The notes under the pieces: model-generated
What the model was told of the DNA's origin: nothing
The model's database searches: none
What the model saw: the letters and a program-made list of their open reading frames with translations, nothing else
Made by a program: the position numbers and the translations under genes
Shown: positions 7,047-9,344 of the stretch, piece after piece
Layout: each line of letters begins with the position of its first letter
Numbering within the stretch: position 1 is the first letter of the stretch
DNA from: Flavobacteriales bacterium
GTDB taxonomy: Bacteria > Bacteroidota > Bacteroidia > Flavobacteriales_E > Vicingaceae
Length of the DNA: 9,344 nucleotides
Assembly: GCA_002402165.1 (NCBI GenBank)
Contig: NVVI01000006.1
Span: forward strand, 119,486 to 128,829
Reading direction: 5' to 3'

Positions 7047-7792
7047 AGACAGAAATAAAATACAATAACAAAATTTATCAAATAGACTTATCAAAACCTT
7101 TGGATATTTCAATTCCGTTAAAAGCTGACGAAAGCAACCCTACAGCTTGGCATGTTGATGTTCCAAAGTTTGATCCAGTTATGACAGAGCATTTTATTGG
7201 TGACGTAAACAAGGGAGGGGTAGTTAACTTTAGAAATATTTTTTTTAACCCACATGGTAATGGAACTCATACAGAATGTGTCGGACACATAAGTAAAGAA
7301 CATCATACAATTAATCAATGTTTAAAAAACTTTTTCTTTTTAGCTAATGTGGTAAGCATAGTTCCTGAACAGCAAGAAAAGGACAGAGTTATTACATTAC
7401 AACAAGTCAAAAATGTGTGGGAAAACATTAATTCTAAAGCTATTGTAATAAGAACATTGCCTAATGATTACAATAAATTGTCAATGCAGTACTCAAACAC
7501 TAACCCAACGTTTATAGATTATAAAGCTGTTCAGTTTTTAATTGATAATGGCATAGAACATTTACTTATAGATACCCCTTCGGTAGATAAAGAAGAAGAT
7601 GGAGGAGCCTTGATTGCTCATCATACATTTTGGGAATATCCAAGAAACACAAAAACTCAACGAACAATTACAGAATTAATTTTTGTTCCAGACAGCGTTG
7701 AAGACGGGGTTTATTTTTTAAACATTCAAATAGCAAGTTTTGAAAATGATGCTTCTCCAAGTAAGCCAATTTTATTTAAAATAATCTCTTAG
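7043..7792 (+). CDS. Cyclase family protein (kynurenine formamidase-like metalloenzyme)
   Basis: The protein has 249 residues without a signal peptide, so it is cytoplasmic. The fold is recognised from LSKPLDISIPL (16-26), the metal-site segment NPHGNGTHTECVGHI (69-83), LLIDTPSVD (174-182) followed by LIAHHTFW (190-197), and the C-terminal ITELIFVPDS (209-218) with ENDASPSKPILFKI. The family (Pfam cyclase, KynB-like) contains metal-dependent hydrolases such as arylformamidase of tryptophan breakdown. The metal motif differs from the usual HxGTHxDxPxH: here it is H71-G-N-G-T-H76-T-E78-C-V-G-H82, with one extra residue after the first His, Glu in place of Asp and no Pro. The substrate should therefore not be assumed to be N-formylkynurenine, and no other tryptophan-degradation gene is in the window. 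The start overlaps the upstream membrane-protein stop by 4 bases. Confidence 0.85.
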   Translation: MKTEIKYNNKIYQIDLSKPLDISIPLKADESNPTAWHVDVPKFDPVMTEHFIGDVNKGGVVNFRNIFFNPHGNGTHTECVGHISKEHHTINQCLKNFFFLANVVSIVPEQQEKDRVITLQQVKNVWENINSKAIVIRTLPNDYNKLSMQYSNTNPTFIDYKAVQFLIDNGIEHLLIDTPSVDKEEDGGALIAHHTFWEYPRNTKTQRTITELIFVPDSVEDGVYFLNIQIASFENDASPSKPILFKIIS

Positions 7793-7832
7793 TTTTTAAC
7801 ATTCAAACCGCCATTACCAACTTTAATTTTGT

Positions 7833-7840
7833 TATTTTTG
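7833..7840 (+). promoter_or_regulatory. Candidate -7 promoter element for the Lrp/yjbR pair
   Basis: TATTTTTG matches the Bacteroidota -7 consensus TAnnTTTG exactly and lies 37 bases before the regulator start, within the 85-base gap after the cyclase gene. I found no clear TTTG -33 element at the right distance, so this is a weak call in AT-rich DNA. Confidence 0.35.
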
Positions 7841-7877
7841 ATTTGTTGAAAGAATATTTTAACCAAAGGCACAATAC

Positions 7878-8345
7878 ATGAAATTAGACGGATTAGATTT
7901 AAGCATTTTAAAAAAGCTTCAAGAGAATGGGAAAATCACAAACCTTCAACTTTCTAAGGACATAGGATTATCTCCTGCACCAACATTAGAGAGGGTTAAA
8001 AAACTAGAGAATAATGGGTTTATTAACAGTTACCATGCGTTGGTTGATGAGTCAAAATTAGATTTAGGAATTTCTGCATTTATGCAGATTTCATTAATCA
8101 GACAAAGAGATAATGCGATTAATAATTTTATAGATCAAATTAATGAAATAGATGAGGTAATGGAATGTTATAATGTTACGGGACAGGCAGATTATCTACT
8201 AAAAATTATAGTAAAAGATATTGCTGCGTTTGATGTTTTGGTTAAAGAAAAACTAACCCAAATTCCAGAAATTAGAAACATGCATTCCATGATTGTTATT
8301 TCTAAGGATAAGTACTCTAAAGTGCTACCGTTTAAGTATAAATGA
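7878..8345 (+). CDS. Lrp/AsnC family transcriptional regulator
   Basis: The protein has 155 residues, the typical length. The N-terminal LDGLDLSILKKLQENGKITN opens a winged helix-turn-helix, with LQLSKDIGLSPAPTLERVKKLENNGFI at about 23-49. The C-terminal RAM (ligand-binding, oligomerising) domain covers about 66-142, with ISAFMQISL, VMECYNVTGQADYLLKI and IPEIRNMHSMIVI. The Gly-containing TGQADY turn is a standard landmark of the family. Such proteins form dimers and octamers, bind DNA and usually respond to amino acids. The ligand and targets are not evident, though the regulator and its neighbours are the first candidates because many family members act locally and on themselves. Its stop overlaps the start of the next gene (ATGA at 8342-8345). 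Confidence 0.92.
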   Translation: MKLDGLDLSILKKLQENGKITNLQLSKDIGLSPAPTLERVKKLENNGFINSYHALVDESKLDLGISAFMQISLIRQRDNAINNFIDQINEIDEVMECYNVTGQADYLLKIIVKDIAAFDVLVKEKLTQIPEIRNMHSMIVISKDKYSKVLPFKYK

Positions 8346-8692
8346 ACATAGAAGAGTATCGAGAATACTGTTTATCTAAAAAAGGAGTTACAGAAAGCTT
8401 CCCTTTTGATGAAACTACATTAGTTTTTAAAGTAATGAATAAAATGTTCGCATTAACAGGAATAGACGATTTTGCTTTTATTAATTTAAAGTGTGACCCA
8501 GAAAAAGCCCAAGAACTTCGAGAAAAATATGACGGGGTTACTCAAGGCTATCACATGAATAAAACGCTTTGGAATAGTGTTTATACCAACAAAGATGTTT
8601 CAGATAAATTAATTTTCCAATGGATAGATGAATCTTATGATTTGATAGTATCTTCGTTAACCAAGAAATTACAGAACGAGTTAGCCAATTAA
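8342..8692 (+). CDS. MmcQ/YjbR family protein
   Basis: The protein has 116 residues, the usual size of this single-domain family. Landmarks are MNIEEYREYCLSKKGVTESF with PFDETTLVFKVMNKMFAL (residues 21-38), FINLKCDPEKAQELRE (46-61), the GVTQGYHMNKTLWNSV core (65-80) and a C-terminal helix WIDESYDLIVSSL. The family has a CyaY-like fold, is often labelled DNA-binding, and has no well-established function. It is translationally coupled to the Lrp/AsnC regulator by a 4-base overlap. Its last 4 bases also overlap the end of the convergent minus-strand gene, so there is no room for a terminator between them. Confidence 0.88.
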   Translation: MNIEEYREYCLSKKGVTESFPFDETTLVFKVMNKMFALTGIDDFAFINLKCDPEKAQELREKYDGVTQGYHMNKTLWNSVYTNKDVSDKLIFQWIDESYDLIVSSLTKKLQNELAN

Positions 8693-9228
8693 TAATCTCT
8701 CCCATTAATTATTTTTTTTCTTTCTTGGGTTTGTTTAGAGTTGTAGGAATTAATTTTATCATCTAACTCGGCAGAAATTTCAATATTATTACCACAAAGA
8801 TTTTGGTATAGGTAGTTGTAAAACCCTTTTCTATCGAGCTTAAAAGAGCCTTTTGATCTTGAAAACTCAACATCAGCAAAAGGAAGATCATAATCTTCCG
8901 TTCGATCTTCAATAGTGATAATTTTTTGGTTATCTTTTGTTAATACATTAACGTAAACATAATGACGCTTTAAATCTCTATATTCCTTAAAAAAAGATAA
9001 GTTTTTTGTCATTAAAAAAGTTACAGAGATACTGTCTTCTTTAATGGCGTAGTAGTTTGAAAAAAAGGTGGTACTTAACTTTTTGATTTCTTTTGCAGAT
9101 GTTTGATAGGAGGTGTTTTTACATATTTGATGTTTATAATGACTAATTTCTTTTAAAATATGTTTTCTGGTTTGACCACAAGAATAGCCAAAAATAGCAA
9201 AAGACAATATTAAAAGAAGAGTTTTCAT
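8689..9228 (-). CDS. Putative lipoprotein of unknown function
   Basis: The protein has 179 residues and I do not recognise the family. The N-terminal MKTLLLILSFAIFGYSC is an export signal with Cys at 17; GYSC is an acceptable but not ideal lipobox, so this could be a lipoprotein or an ordinary signal peptide. The mature part is mixed charged and aromatic: a Lys/His-rich start (TRKHILKEISHYKHQ), predicted strands near YVYVNVLTKDNQKIITIED, an acidic/aromatic middle and a Lys-rich tail ending NGRDY. Two further Cys (C36 in HQICKN and C144 in NLCGNN) could form a disulphide. No enzymatic motif is seen. The 116 bases upstream to the window edge (9229-9344) show no gene and no clear promoter. The 3' end overlaps the yjbR-like gene by 4 bases, tail to tail. 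Confidence 0.75.
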   Translation of the reverse strand: MKTLLLILSFAIFGYSCGQTRKHILKEISHYKHQICKNTSYQTSAKEIKKLSTTFFSNYYAIKEDSISVTFLMTKNLSFFKEYRDLKRHYVYVNVLTKDNQKIITIEDRTEDYDLPFADVEFSRSKGSFKLDRKGFYNYLYQNLCGNNIEISAELDDKINSYNSKQTQERKKIINGRDY

Positions 9229-9344
9229 TAAGGGGATATTATTAATTTATTGAAGTTGTTTAAAGTTGACGTAGTAAAATAACACAAAAGGCTAATAAAT
9301 TCAGAGCTTTCCAGTGTGTTTTATTTGTTTCAAAACGTACTAAA

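Noticed and set aside
7118..7318. Minus-strand reading frame inside the cyclase gene
   Set aside because: It is antisense to the conserved metal-site segment and has no independent support.

Overview
The window is AT-rich DNA from a member of the Bacteroidota, most likely the Flavobacteriia. Four signs support this: a type IX secretion (T9SS) C-terminal sorting domain on a secreted enzyme; a TonB-dependent receptor of the Bacteroidota kind; promoter candidates of the TAnnTTTG type; and genes that mostly lack a Shine-Dalgarno sequence. It reads as ordinary chromosomal sequence. I see no RNA genes, CRISPR array, insertion sequence or phage genes.

Layout. (1) Positions 1-1337, minus strand: the N-terminal 445 codons of an outer-membrane TonB-dependent receptor that runs off the left edge. 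(2) Positions 1338-1599: a divergent intergenic region with candidate promoters both ways and a perfect 18-bp tandem duplication. (3) Positions 1600-3884, plus strand: two exported endonuclease/exonuclease/phosphatase (EEP) fold proteins in a row, the second with a T9SS sorting domain. (4) Positions 3984-6639: a membrane sensor histidine kinase with a duplicated sensor module, followed 4 bases later by hemW, the radical SAM haem chaperone. (5) Positions 6655-6724: a GC-rich double hairpin made of two inverted, diverged copies of a REP-like sequence. (6) Positions 6738-7792: a small three-helix membrane protein overlapping a cyclase/kynurenine-formamidase-like metalloenzyme. (7) Positions 7878-8692: an Lrp/AsnC regulator overlapping an MmcQ/YjbR-family protein. 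(8) Positions 8689-9228, minus strand: a putative lipoprotein of unknown function that converges on and overlaps the YjbR gene.

How the genes may work together. The receptor and the two exported EEP proteins form the most coherent group. If the EEP proteins are nucleases or phosphoesterases, they could release nucleotides or phosphate outside the cell or in the periplasm, and the receptor could import a product. This is inference from gene order and family. The kinase and hemW are closely spaced and probably co-transcribed, but no functional link is obvious. The cyclase with its membrane partner, and the Lrp regulator with YjbR, are two further translationally coupled pairs.

I found no clear sign of a wholly new system. 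The items most worth checking are the receptor/EEP locus, the REP-like double hairpin, the duplicated sensor of the kinase and the unusual metal-binding motif of the cyclase.
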